64,000 bases of DNA from NCBI RefSeq assembly GCF_051465645.1, contig NZ_CP195790.1:1550001-1614000 (forward strand), written 5' to 3'. The DNA is from Planctomicrobium sp051465645 (GTDB lineage: Bacteria; Planctomycetota; Planctomycetia; Planctomycetales; Planctomycetaceae). Shown piece after piece: positions 1 to 8,604 of the stretch (its first letter is position 1; each line of letters starts with the position of its first letter). Made by a program: the position numbers and the translations under genes. Below the pieces are notes generated by a model. It was not told where the DNA came from. It worked only from the letters and a program-made list of their open reading frames with translations, and ran no database searches.

Positions 1-642
1 AGACGAACAGAGCCCTTTAGGGATCGCCGCAAGACAGATCCAGTTGCTGGAAATGCTGCTTCTCTTGCGATTCTGCTGGGCTCAGGTCAGCGACTCGACG
101 AAATAGACGGGGCTGGTCTCCCATTTTGCCGTGCAGCAGCCTTCCGGATCGGGAAGAACCGCAACTCCGCTTAACGGGAGAAAGGCGGAACCCCGCGTGC
201 CAGCGATGCTGCATGATTCCTGGAAATGCTCCAGCGACCGCCTGAAATGTCGTTTCAGATCAATAATTGACCTGATTCGCTTTGAGCTTTACATCGACAA
301 GTCGCTGATTCTGCCGCTGCAGAATGTAATTCGCCTCAGACGCTTCCGTTCTGACGTTCCTATCTTGCTCCTGTCAGAGGACGCTGGATAGAGTCCCGGT
401 CCCTTCAGAAATTCATTTTCAGGATTGCGTCCATTCCATTCCGAGCAATCTCCAAGTTGCTCAGTGCGGTTCCGCCGGATTTCCGGACTCAACCTGAAAA
501 TGCCTGACAGACATCGTTCTTTGTCCTTGATTGCCTGCGATTTTCACTCAGGGTCACCTGAATCAGAGTTCTCGCGGCGCAGCACAACGGACGAAGAAAC
601 GTAATTGATGTGTTGGTTTCCACGACTCACGGAGTATCGACC
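1..642. other. no confident gene
   Basis: Short open frames exist on both strands but none has a ribosome site, family-like composition or a recognisable motif. The tail before position 643 is probably the leader of the secreted protein that follows. A gene whose body lies left of the window could end here, but nothing shows it. Confidence 0.4.
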
Positions 643-1476
643 GTGTCCAAGTATTTTCTGACATCCTGTGTTGTATCGTTGGCCTGCTTCGTCATTTCGA
701 CGACGCCTGTGACCGCTCAAGATATGCGGGTCTACACCACAGTCAGTAATCAATCACGGACTGACGCTGCCTCAAAAGCCGTGTCACATAGTTTGACACT
801 CTTCCATGCCGGTAAGGTTTATGACTACATGGAAGAAGCTGGCGAAGTCGTCATCTACGAGCCAGTACACCATCGCTTTGTGATTCTTGGCAAGAACTAC
901 ACCGCAACCGAGGTTCCCTTCACCGAAGTGAACCACGCAATGGAATCGACAAAGACCGAAGCGCTCAAGATCATCGAGCAAATGCGTCAGAAGAGCGGCA
1001 ATCAACCAAATCAGCTCGCAGACATTGTACAGTTCCAGATCGATCCTAAATTCGAGTCGATTCTTGATCCAAACAAGAAACGCTTCGACATGAAGGCCAA
1101 CGCCCTGAGCTACTCAGTGAAGACCGCTCAGGTTGAATCGCCACAGTTCGTGCGTCTCTATCTGGACTATGCCGACTGGGCGGCTCGCCTCAACTTCATG
1201 CTCCGCCCGAATGCAACGTTTCCACAGGCTCGGCTGCAGCTGAACGAAGCTCTCCGAAAAGAAGAGTTGATGCCCACTCAGGTCGACCTGCAATTGAAGC
1301 AGGCTCAGAGTGGAGAAACGATCCGGCTGCGTGCAGAACATCAATTCAGTTGGGAATTCCAATCTGTTGATCGTCGTCATATCAGCCACTGGGAACGCCA
1401 GTTGCGATCAAACGAAATTCGCTGGGTGACATTTCAGGAATACCAGCAACAGCTCTTTGTAAGTCGCTCCAAGTAG
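643..1476 (+). CDS. secreted protein of unknown function
   Basis: About 277 residues if started at the GTG at 643; a GTG at 610 would add 11 residues in front of the signal peptide. The N-terminus (VSKYFLTSCVVSLACF..., ending TAQ) is a good Sec signal peptide with an A-Q type cleavage site. The mature part is hydrophilic, mixed alpha/beta in character, has no cysteines and no catalytic motif that I recognise; a stretch VVIYEPVHHRFVILG follows the signal region. It is transcribed alone and ends at a strong terminator shared with the convergent FAH gene. It resembles the lineage-restricted hypothetical exported proteins common in planctomycetes. The call of coding is firm, the function is unknown. 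Confidence 0.75.
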   Translation: MSKYFLTSCVVSLACFVISTTPVTAQDMRVYTTVSNQSRTDAASKAVSHSLTLFHAGKVYDYMEEAGEVVIYEPVHHRFVILGKNYTATEVPFTEVNHAMESTKTEALKIIEQMRQKSGNQPNQLADIVQFQIDPKFESILDPNKKRFDMKANALSYSVKTAQVESPQFVRLYLDYADWAARLNFMLRPNATFPQARLQLNEALRKEELMPTQVDLQLKQAQSGETIRLRAEHQFSWEFQSVDRRHISHWERQLRSNEIRWVTFQEYQQQLFVSRSK

Positions 1477-1488
1477 ACAAATTCAGAC

Positions 1489-1528
1489 CGGAGTTTCGCG
1501 TAAATTAATGCGGAGCTCCGTTTTTTTT
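1489..1528 (+). terminator. rho-independent terminator
   Basis: CGGAG pairs with CTCCG and an inner CGC with GCG around an AT-rich loop, followed by eight T. It ends the secreted-protein gene, and the T-run overlaps the stop codon of the convergent FAH-family gene. Confidence 0.75.
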
Positions 1529-2363
1529 ATGCGCCGATGGGGCGATCAAACGATTTCGAAGTCTGTTCTTCAACGATCGGGTTGCTCAGGGTGCCAATCT
1601 TTTCTATTTCGATTGAGACCACCCCACCTGGCTGCAAATAAACCGGCGGCTTTCTTGCTCCCCCGACTCCATGCGGAGTTCCCGTCAGGATAACGGTGCC
1701 TGGCAACAGCTTGGTGCTCCCGCTGAGAAACTCAATCAATTCCGGCACCGAGAAAATCATGTCATTGGTGTTCCAGTCCTGCATCGTTTCCCCGTTCAGT
1801 ACGGTTTTGATCTGCAGGGAATTTGGATCAGGAATCTCATCCGGCGTGACAAGACAGGGGCCCAAAGGACAAAACGTCGCAAAGGTTTTTCCGCGACACC
1901 ACTGACTCCCGCCCCACTTGAGTTGCCAGTCTCGTGCGCTGACGTCATTGGCGCAGGTGTAGCCCAACACGTAAGACAAGGCATCCGCTTTCGAGACGTT
2001 GTAACACTCTTTACCGATGACAACGGCCAGTTCGCATTCGTAATCGACCGCTTTACTGTGCAAGACACGCGGGAGAATGATGGGATCGTTTGGATTCTGG
2101 ACCGATCCTGTGTTCTTCATGAACACGACGGGAAACTCCGGAACCGGTTGCTTACCTTCTTCTGCATGCTTCCGATAATTCAGACCAATGCAGAAAATAT
2201 CGCGGGGCTCGATCGGCGCCAGCAACTTCGCAACCGAAGCTTCTTCGCCTGTCTCTGTGAATTGATCGAAGATGCTTCCTTGAATACGCGTGATCCGGGA
2301 GTCGTCATGCTGGCGGCCCCAATGAATAGCGCCCGCAGTGTCCTGATATCGTACGATCTTCAT
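1527..2363 (-). CDS. fumarylacetoacetate hydrolase (FAH) family protein
   Basis: 278 residues, the normal size for the short FAH/HpaG-like enzymes. It should be a Mg2+/Mn2+-dependent hydrolase, isomerase or decarboxylase acting on acylpyruvate-like or catechol-cleavage products. Seen in the sequence: the FCIGLNYRKHAEE motif (residues 57-69), the metal-binding acids in YECELAVVIG (108-117), an acid in CANDVSARD (137-145), RGKTF near 158 and the TGTPHGVGG turn near 230. Start ATG at 2363 follows a weak ribosome site. The next gene downstream on the same strand, FAH-like, is separated from the DUF4432 gene by about 120 bp, so co-transcription with it is possible. Such genes often serve sugar-acid or aromatic catabolism; the substrate cannot be read from sequence. 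Confidence 0.9.
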   Translation of the reverse strand: MKIVRYQDTAGAIHWGRQHDDSRITRIQGSIFDQFTETGEEASVAKLLAPIEPRDIFCIGLNYRKHAEEGKQPVPEFPVVFMKNTGSVQNPNDPIILPRVLHSKAVDYECELAVVIGKECYNVSKADALSYVLGYTCANDVSARDWQLKWGGSQWCRGKTFATFCPLGPCLVTPDEIPDPNSLQIKTVLNGETMQDWNTNDMIFSVPELIEFLSGSTKLLPGTVILTGTPHGVGGARKPPVYLQPGGVVSIEIEKIGTLSNPIVEEQTSKSFDRPIGA

Positions 2364-2486
2364 GGTGTCACTTCGGATTCAAGATGTCAGTTCAGATTCG
2401 ATCTCGCGCTTTGAATCGTCGAGCGGGATTGAGTTTCTCCCCGATCGGGCAGGCTGCTGCGTGGCCAGATGAGAGACCGAACCGGT

Positions 2487-3680
2487 CTAATCAATTGGAC
2501 AGAATGGCGTCACCGGAGTCAGATACCGCTTCGGAGCACAGCCGCCTTGAAGTTGCTTGATTGCAGATGAGACGGATTGCACCGATTCACCAGAATCATG
2601 AATCCCGATCGCGATCTCAGTTGTGTACGTGTCACCTGCTTCCAGATTCACAATGCGACCATGATGACGTTCGAATGCCTTGAAGTTCGGATAGTTAATC
2701 GCCGGTTCAAGACCTGCGACGTACCCACCGCGTTCATCCTGTGTGCATTTCCAGAACGCGAAACACGGTAATTGCTTCGTCGAGAACTTCAGACTGACAC
2801 CACGATCACCGGTTTGATTTCGTAACAGTGTTTGAGTCGTGCCGGATTCATCGCCGAGAAGATTGCAATAGTAAACCTGCTCTGCAAAACCGGGAGTGGG
2901 CCCGAGACAGGAATCGTAAGATTGAATTCCAACTGCCGCCTGGGAATCTCGTGGAATGATCTTATCTGCGGCACATTCGAAGACAGAGCCTTCATTAAGA
3001 AACGGTTTGCCAACGTTTGTGTGATAGAGCAGCGAAAGCTCAGTGCTGTCACTTCCCAGATTGGTGATTTCATCACGGACCGTAAAGGTTGAGCTTCCAA
3101 CCTTGGTCACGATGGTCGACTTCATTCGCAATTGTGGGCCGAACAACGTGCATTCGTCGACCAGTCCACTTATGCCAATCTCACCAGTTTCGACATCAGC
3201 AAACAGTTCGATGTCGTACGCAGGAATGTTGGAAATCCGCCCATGCAGCGTGATCTCCGATTCAATCGGACTGCGAGCCCCTTCGTCGTGTCCTGGTGGA
3301 CCGTTGAACGCAAGACCGCATCGGCAAAGCAACTCGTTGAAACCGTCGAGCCACCCTAATCCATTTCGACTTTGAAGATTCACAAATCGCGGATGCACCG
3401 GGTTTCGAATCGGCGAATTCCAGCCGAGTTGCAGATCGTTGAACTGAGCATTCCAAATGCCCATCCCCCGAGTCGGAAGGACGTACACGGAAAGTGGACC
3501 ATTGCAAATCTCAATGACTTCGACACCGGCCGAAAGACCCGTCCAGAAACTCCCAAGGCTGATTGACCAGTCATCACGGCCACCAACTGGCGGGTGCTGC
3601 TGACCATCAAGCAAAACGTCCATATCCGGCAGGCGACGTTCGTCGAGTGCAGCATCAAGTTGAATTCGAGTCGTCGCCAT
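2487..3680 (-). CDS. DUF4432 family protein (aldose-epimerase-like fold)
   Basis: 397 residues of beta-rich sequence matching the DUF4432 family, which belongs to the galactose-mutarotase-like superfamily. Supporting stretches are VLPTRGMGIWNAQ (about 67-79), WLDGFNELLCRCGL (about 109-122), LLYHTNVGKPFL (about 222-233) and a C-terminal GLEPAINYPN segment; the last two carry the His and Glu expected in this superfamily. It probably binds or epimerises a sugar, in the cytoplasm, as no signal peptide is visible. It lies upstream of the FAH-family gene on the same strand, which suggests a small sugar or sugar-acid catabolic unit. Function is inferred from family only. Confidence 0.8.
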   Translation of the reverse strand: MATTRIQLDAALDERRLPDMDVLLDGQQHPPVGGRDDWSISLGSFWTGLSAGVEVIEICNGPLSVYVLPTRGMGIWNAQFNDLQLGWNSPIRNPVHPRFVNLQSRNGLGWLDGFNELLCRCGLAFNGPPGHDEGARSPIESEITLHGRISNIPAYDIELFADVETGEIGISGLVDECTLFGPQLRMKSTIVTKVGSSTFTVRDEITNLGSDSTELSLLYHTNVGKPFLNEGSVFECAADKIIPRDSQAAVGIQSYDSCLGPTPGFAEQVYYCNLLGDESGTTQTLLRNQTGDRGVSLKFSTKQLPCFAFWKCTQDERGGYVAGLEPAINYPNFKAFERHHGRIVNLEAGDTYTTEIAIGIHDSGESVQSVSSAIKQLQGGCAPKRYLTPVTPFCPID

Positions 3681-3778
3681 GAATCGTGAATTTCTTTACA
3701 AGAACGATACTGCGAGTTGGATACGTTGCCCTCAGTGTATCGCCGTCAATTCCGGGATGCACGCTGACGAATTGATTC

Positions 3779-5725
3779 TCAACTTTCGATGTGTCGATTT
3801 TTGGTCATCAGCGAAACCACAACAAGCGTTAAAAAGCCGAGTGGAATTGTCACGATTCCCGGTTGGCTGAATGGGACGAGTGCATTTGCAGGATCGAGTC
3901 CGTAAACGCTCTTGAACGTATCTGCGCTCAGCAGAATCCATCCGAGTGACGAGGTCATCCCGACGACAACTGCCGAGATGACTCCTTCTTTGGTCGTCCC
4001 CTTCCAGAACAACATCATCACCAGCGCCGGCAGGTTTGCCGATGCCGCGACACTGAAAGCCCAGCCGACCAGATAGGCCACGTTCAACTTCTCAAACACA
4101 ATCCCCAGGACGATCGCCAGTGCTCCGACGATGACCGACGCAAACTTGGCAATCCGGACCTGTTCGAAGTCATTCAATTTGAACCCGCAAACGGTCGTCA
4201 GCAGATCGTGTGTGATCGCCCCGCTGGATGCGAGGATCAGCCCACTCACGGTTCCCAAAACTGTCGTGAATGCAATTGCCGAGATAATGGCAAACAAACC
4301 CTCATTCATGCTCTTGGCAAGCAGTGGAGCCGCCATATTCGAATCGGAGACATCCAGCGCTCCACTGACCATTGCTCCAAGGCCGAGGTACAGGGTCAGG
4401 ACATAGAAGAACCCAATCGCCGCGATTCCCACAATGGTGCTCTTTCGGGCACTGACTTCATCCTTCACTGTGTAATATCGAATCAGGATGTGTGGGAGAG
4501 ACGCTGTTCCGCAGAACAAAGCCAGCATCAACGAAACGAAGTTGATTCGGTCCGTGATATTGTTGCTGTGAATCCCTTTGAAGGTGGGATGGTTTCCCGG
4601 CAGCAGCAGTTTTGCCCCTGAGGTCGGTTGCTGATAGTAGATCGTCGTCTCACTGCCATCCGATTCTTTGACAGTCTGAGCTTTCCAGCTAATGATCTCG
4701 GCTCCGTGCAGTTCTTGCAGATAAGTCAGCGGATTGAGGGGCCCTGTTTCGGTCTTTCCACCAGCCAGTTTGCTGATATACCCAACCGGATGGAGTTCAG
4801 GTTCGCCTCGCTTCTTCCCTTTCGGAAGTCCATTGACGAACAGCCTTCCATCCAGATGCCTGGACATGGTCTGCGTCTCACGCAAGGTCACTTGCCCGTC
4901 GGCTTCCCGTTCAATTCTCCAGGTAATGATCGCTCCGCTGCTCACATCTTTCGTGCGGTAGAAATCGAGGTCATTCCAGCTCGTTTCCAACGGCACCATT
5001 TCCATCGATGGAAGTGCGGATTCAATCCATGCTGCCTGGCCTAACTTCTCTTCAGCAACAGGTCCAACAGAGCGGAAAACGTGTCCGTCGATTCCGCCTT
5101 CTTTGACCTGAAATCCCTTATCCAAAATCATCACAGTCAAAATAAAGGAGAACAGAACCAGAAGTCCCCCTTTGATGAACTGAACGTAGGTGGTCGAAAC
5201 CATCCCTGCAGAGACAACAATCACGATCACTGTTGTTCCGACCAGCGCAACTCCCTGCCAGTGGCTTAATCCGAGCAATGGTTGAACGAGCGCCCCTGCT
5301 CCGACCATTTGTGGGATCAGATAAAAGACACTGACAGCAAGCGTACTGATCCCGACCGCCAGCTTGATTCCGCGAGACTGAAATCTGGAATCCAGTGCAT
5401 CTGCGAAAGTGAACTTTCCAAGACGCTTCATCGGTTCGGCGACGACAAACAGGGCAACGATCCACCCTGCCAGATAGCCAATCGAATACAGAAAGCCGTC
5501 ATATCCATAGAAGGCAATCATCCCGCAAATGCCGAGGAATGATGCCGCAGAAAGATAATCCCCGGCGAACGCGATTCCGTTAATGAACCAGGGAATCTGA
5601 CCATGGGCCGCAAAGAACCCCTGAGTCGATTTGGCTCGTCCCCCGAGATAAAAACTCAACCCCATTGTCACTGCGACAAACGCAAGGAAGACAACAACTG
5701 CAATCCAGCTTGGTTCGTAAATCAC
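3779..5725 (-). CDS. sodium:solute symporter, ActP/acetate-permease type
   Basis: 648 residues with about 13 predicted membrane helices, in the sodium:solute symporter family. The closest pattern is the cation/acetate symporter ActP: AFAGDYLSAASFLGI (53-67), GWIVALFVVAEPMKRLGKFTFADAL (88-112) and FCGTASLPHILIRYYTV in the second half. Start is a GTG at 5725 whose G overlaps the last base of the TAG stop of the DUF485 gene, so the two are translationally coupled. Residues 203-388 form a large hydrophilic insert between membrane segments, much longer than in typical ActP (E. coli ActP is about 549 residues). Transport of acetate or another short carboxylate with Na+ is expected from family and context. 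Confidence 0.88.
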   Translation of the reverse strand: MIYEPSWIAVVVFLAFVAVTMGLSFYLGGRAKSTQGFFAAHGQIPWFINGIAFAGDYLSAASFLGICGMIAFYGYDGFLYSIGYLAGWIVALFVVAEPMKRLGKFTFADALDSRFQSRGIKLAVGISTLAVSVFYLIPQMVGAGALVQPLLGLSHWQGVALVGTTVIVIVVSAGMVSTTYVQFIKGGLLVLFSFILTVMILDKGFQVKEGGIDGHVFRSVGPVAEEKLGQAAWIESALPSMEMVPLETSWNDLDFYRTKDVSSGAIITWRIEREADGQVTLRETQTMSRHLDGRLFVNGLPKGKKRGEPELHPVGYISKLAGGKTETGPLNPLTYLQELHGAEIISWKAQTVKESDGSETTIYYQQPTSGAKLLLPGNHPTFKGIHSNNITDRINFVSLMLALFCGTASLPHILIRYYTVKDEVSARKSTIVGIAAIGFFYVLTLYLGLGAMVSGALDVSDSNMAAPLLAKSMNEGLFAIISAIAFTTVLGTVSGLILASSGAITHDLLTTVCGFKLNDFEQVRIAKFASVIVGALAIVLGIVFEKLNVAYLVGWAFSVAASANLPALVMMLFWKGTTKEGVISAVVVGMTSSLGWILLSADTFKSVYGLDPANALVPFSQPGIVTIPLGFLTLVVVSLMTKNRHIES

Positions 5726-5955
5726 TATCGATCCCCCTGACGATCACTGCAGATGTAGCACAAGGCACCATAGATCAGCGACATCACCAGCGCGACGATG
5801 ATCAGGGCGAAACCATAGATGATGGCCAGATTCACATTGGGCACTGGAGTTTGTGCCATGGTTTCTGGAGAGAATGCATTCAGGCCGACATACACGGCAT
5901 AGAACGTCGTGTATATGAAAAACAGGATAATCCCGATTTTTGCGTTTTTAGACAT
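5725..5955 (-). CDS. DUF485 family small membrane protein
   Basis: 76 residues from ATG at 5955, with two hydrophobic segments (IGIILFFIYTTFYAVYVGL and NLAIIYGFALIIVALVMSLIY). DUF485 proteins such as E. coli YjcH are encoded directly upstream of actP-type symporters, exactly as here: the stop codon overlaps the GTG start of the symporter by one base. An in-frame upstream start at 6030 would add 25 unlikely residues. The role is taken to be an accessory subunit of the symporter; this is by association. Confidence 0.85.
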   Translation of the reverse strand: MSKNAKIGIILFFIYTTFYAVYVGLNAFSPETMAQTPVPNVNLAIIYGFALIIVALVMSLIYGALCYICSDRQGDR

Positions 5956-6295
5956 CGTTATTGATCCAGTCAGTACTCGAAACAGGGATAAGTCGACGGC
6001 GCTGATCTCATCAGGTCGACCTCCACTCACTGATCAATGATGTTCTTCGAAACAGACAGTCGCGACACATCGGTGAATGAGCATCACCAGATCATTTGCG
6101 ATGTTGATTTCGATTTATGAACAGCATTTCACAATGCCCAATCCCGGCATGAAGATAACCGTATCTCCAAGCGACAACAAGGAATGCAGATGTGTCGTTT
6201 TGTTTCTACGATTCGCACTTCACCAGATCTGTTAGAATATTCCGGTCAGGCAAATCCCAAGCCCTTCCCCCACTAGCCCCATCGAGATCACTCTG
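5956..6295. other. divergent intergenic region, DUF485/actP versus cinA
   Basis: About 340 bp between two divergently transcribed units; it must hold both promoters. TTAGAATAT near 6229-6237 could be a -10 region for the rightward gene but no good -35 accompanies it. No ORF or RNA gene is recognised. Confidence 0.35.
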
Positions 6296-6835
6296 ATGCC
6301 AATGCTTGAGTTGAACCAACGACTTTCCGCTCTGGCCATCGACGTAAAACAGCAGCTGACATTGCGGCAGCGTCGTCTGGTGCTGGCCGAAAGCTGCACC
6401 TGCGGATTAATCGCTTCCACCCTCGGATCGGTCCCCGGAATCTCGGATGTCTTTTGTGGGTCAGCGGTTACATACCGTAACGAGACCAAAGCAAGCTGGT
6501 TGAACGTCTCGCGAGATGCATTAGACGACCCGAATATCGGTGCGGTGAGCGAGATCGTTGCCGAACAAATGGCTCAGGGAGGAATCAATGCCACTCCAGA
6601 AGCCGATCTGGCAGCCAGTGTCACAGGGCATCTCGGGCCTGGGGCTCCGCCATCTTTTGACGGCGTGATCTTTATCGGGATCGCATCTCGTGGACAACCT
6701 TCGGTCACAGTCCTAAAGCGAACAGTCTCCGCTGAAGCTCCTCAAGAGGTCATACTCCGGGAATTCCGTCGTCGGGAAGCGGTAGCTTTTGTGCTGGAAG
6801 CCATTCTCGACGAACTGGAAAGATTCCCCAATTGA
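6296..6835 (+). CDS. CinA C-terminal domain protein, nicotinamide-nucleotide amidase
   Basis: 179 residues corresponding to the stand-alone CinA C-terminal (PncC) domain, which deamidates nicotinamide mononucleotide to nicotinate mononucleotide in NAD salvage. Diagnostic: LAESCTCGLIASTLGSVPG (about 29-47), then GSAVTYRNETKASWL, the SEIVAEQMA helix and ASVTGHLGPGAP. The N-terminal MoCF-like domain of full CinA is absent, as in E. coli PncC. Start ATG at 6296; an internal ATG two codons on is possible. It stands alone between the symporter promoter region and lpdA. Confidence 0.9.
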   Translation: MPMLELNQRLSALAIDVKQQLTLRQRRLVLAESCTCGLIASTLGSVPGISDVFCGSAVTYRNETKASWLNVSRDALDDPNIGAVSEIVAEQMAQGGINATPEADLAASVTGHLGPGAPPSFDGVIFIGIASRGQPSVTVLKRTVSAEAPQEVILREFRRREAVAFVLEAILDELERFPN

Positions 6836-6948
6836 GATTCTGCTCCTGACTGAGAGATGTCCGGTTAAATATGTGCCTGACACGACTTTGCGCCAGCCAA
6901 TATTTCGCCTAATGTTTGCGTCTCAGATTTAATGTTGCAGGAGCGATC

Positions 6949-8373
6949 ATGGCAAACGAAACATTGCATGCGGATGTTGTAGTTTTGGGGGCGGGCCCGG
7001 GCGGATATCCGGCAGCCTTTGAAGCAGCTGATCATGGGAAAAACGTGATCCTGGTGGATCAGGATGCACAGCCAGGCGGGGTTTGCCTGAACCGAGGGTG
7101 TATTCCATCGAAAGCGCTGCTTCACGTTTCAAAATTGATCCACGAAGCAAAGCACGCAAAAGACTGGGGTCTCACATTCTCTGAGCCCAAGATTGACCTC
7201 GATAAGGTTCGCGAATTCAAGAACTCGGTCATCAACAAAATGACCGGGGGAATCCGCCAGCTGAGCACTGCTCGCAAGGTGAAGCTCGTTCAGGCTCGTG
7301 GAACATTTGAAAGTTCCAATTCCCTGAAGTTGACTTACCCGGACGGTTCAACCGGTCAACTGACTTTTGATCACTGCGTTGTTGCAGTTGGCTCACGCCC
7401 AGCCGTCCCCAAGATGTTCGATCTGGGCGACGAACGAGTCATGGATTCGACCGGCGCTCTGGCTCTCAAAGATATTCCTGAAACACTGCTGATCGTCGGC
7501 GGCGGAATCATCGGGCTGGAACTCGGATCAGTCTATGCCGCACTCGGTTCTAAGGTGACCGTTGTGGAAATGCTGCCAGATATCATTCCCGGCACCGACC
7601 GCGATCTGGTTGCTCCGTTGAAGAAGCGATTGCTGCAAGACTTCGTTGCAATTCACACCAACACAAAAGTGAATTCTCTGAAAGCAACCGACGCTGGCAT
7701 CGTTGCTGAACTCGAAGGGGAAGGTGTCACTTCTCCGCAAACATTCAGCCGTGTTCTCATCTCGATCGGTCGCGTTCCAAACGGAGCCAACATCGGGTTG
7801 GAGAATACGAAAGCCAAAGTCACTGATCGCGGCTTCATTGAAGTCGACCGGAACATGCGAACCGCCGACCCAAAGATCTTCGCCATTGGCGACGTCGTCG
7901 GGAACCCGATGCTCGCTCATAAGGCGACTCGCGAAGGGAAAGTTGCCGTCGGAACCATCCTCGGCGAACCCGTTGAGTTCGATAACATCGCCATCCCGAG
8001 TGTGATCTACACCGATCCTGAAGTGGCATGGTGCGGCTTGACAGAAACCGCTGCCAAAGAACGCGGACAGGAAGTCATCGTCACAAAATTCCCGTGGGCT
8101 GCTTCCGGACGTGCTCAGGCTATTGGTCGCCCAGAAGGATTGACGAAGTTGATCGTCGATCCACAAACCGAACGAATTCTCGGCATGGGGATCGTTGGCG
8201 TGGGCGCTGGGGAACTGATCTCGGAAGGGGTGTTTGCTGTGGAGACCGCAGCAGTTGCCCGTGATCTGGCAGAGTCGATTCACCCTCATCCAACCATCGC
8301 GGAAACGATCATGGAATCCGCAGAGTCCGTGTTTGCTCAGGCAACACACCGATATCTGCCAAAGAAGAAGTAA
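6949..8373 (+). CDS. lpdA: dihydrolipoyl dehydrogenase (E3)
   Basis: 474 residues from ATG 6949, chosen because GCAGGAG lies just upstream; an earlier in-frame start at 6916 lacks a site. The enzyme re-oxidises dihydrolipoamide of 2-oxoacid dehydrogenase or glycine-cleavage complexes with NAD+. Seen: FAD-binding GAGPGG (14-19), redox disulfide in GGVCLNRGCIPSK (Cys46, Cys51), NAD-binding VGGGIIGLELGS near 185, the second FAD motif FAIGDVVG near 308, and the dimer-interface HPHPT near the C-terminus carrying the catalytic His. No E1 or E2 gene is adjacent, so it probably serves complexes encoded elsewhere. Confidence 0.95.
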   Translation: MANETLHADVVVLGAGPGGYPAAFEAADHGKNVILVDQDAQPGGVCLNRGCIPSKALLHVSKLIHEAKHAKDWGLTFSEPKIDLDKVREFKNSVINKMTGGIRQLSTARKVKLVQARGTFESSNSLKLTYPDGSTGQLTFDHCVVAVGSRPAVPKMFDLGDERVMDSTGALALKDIPETLLIVGGGIIGLELGSVYAALGSKVTVVEMLPDIIPGTDRDLVAPLKKRLLQDFVAIHTNTKVNSLKATDAGIVAELEGEGVTSPQTFSRVLISIGRVPNGANIGLENTKAKVTDRGFIEVDRNMRTADPKIFAIGDVVGNPMLAHKATREGKVAVGTILGEPVEFDNIAIPSVIYTDPEVAWCGLTETAAKERGQEVIVTKFPWAASGRAQAIGRPEGLTKLIVDPQTERILGMGIVGVGAGELISEGVFAVETAAVARDLAESIHPHPTIAETIMESAESVFAQATHRYLPKKK

Positions 8374-8403
8374 TGCCGTCAGACAATTGTCATGCGGAAA
8401 TCG

Positions 8404-8438
8404 AATCCCTCAGTCGCTATCGGCTGGGGGATTTTTTT
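8404..8438 (+). terminator. rho-independent terminator of lpdA
   Basis: ATCCCTCAG pairs with CTGGGGGAT (one G-T pair) around a short loop, followed by a run of T. Confidence 0.8.
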
Positions 8439-8604
8439 ATTGATCGCGAAAGGCAACAGCTTTGGACATGACAATATCGACTGTAACTTTACATAATCAA
8501 CAGATATTAAATTCAGAGTCATTTTGAGGTAATGTTGTAGCCGCTATTCATCCGAGCCATTTCAGTTCTATGCGCGTTCCATTCTTTGCATCAGGATTGG
8601 ATTC

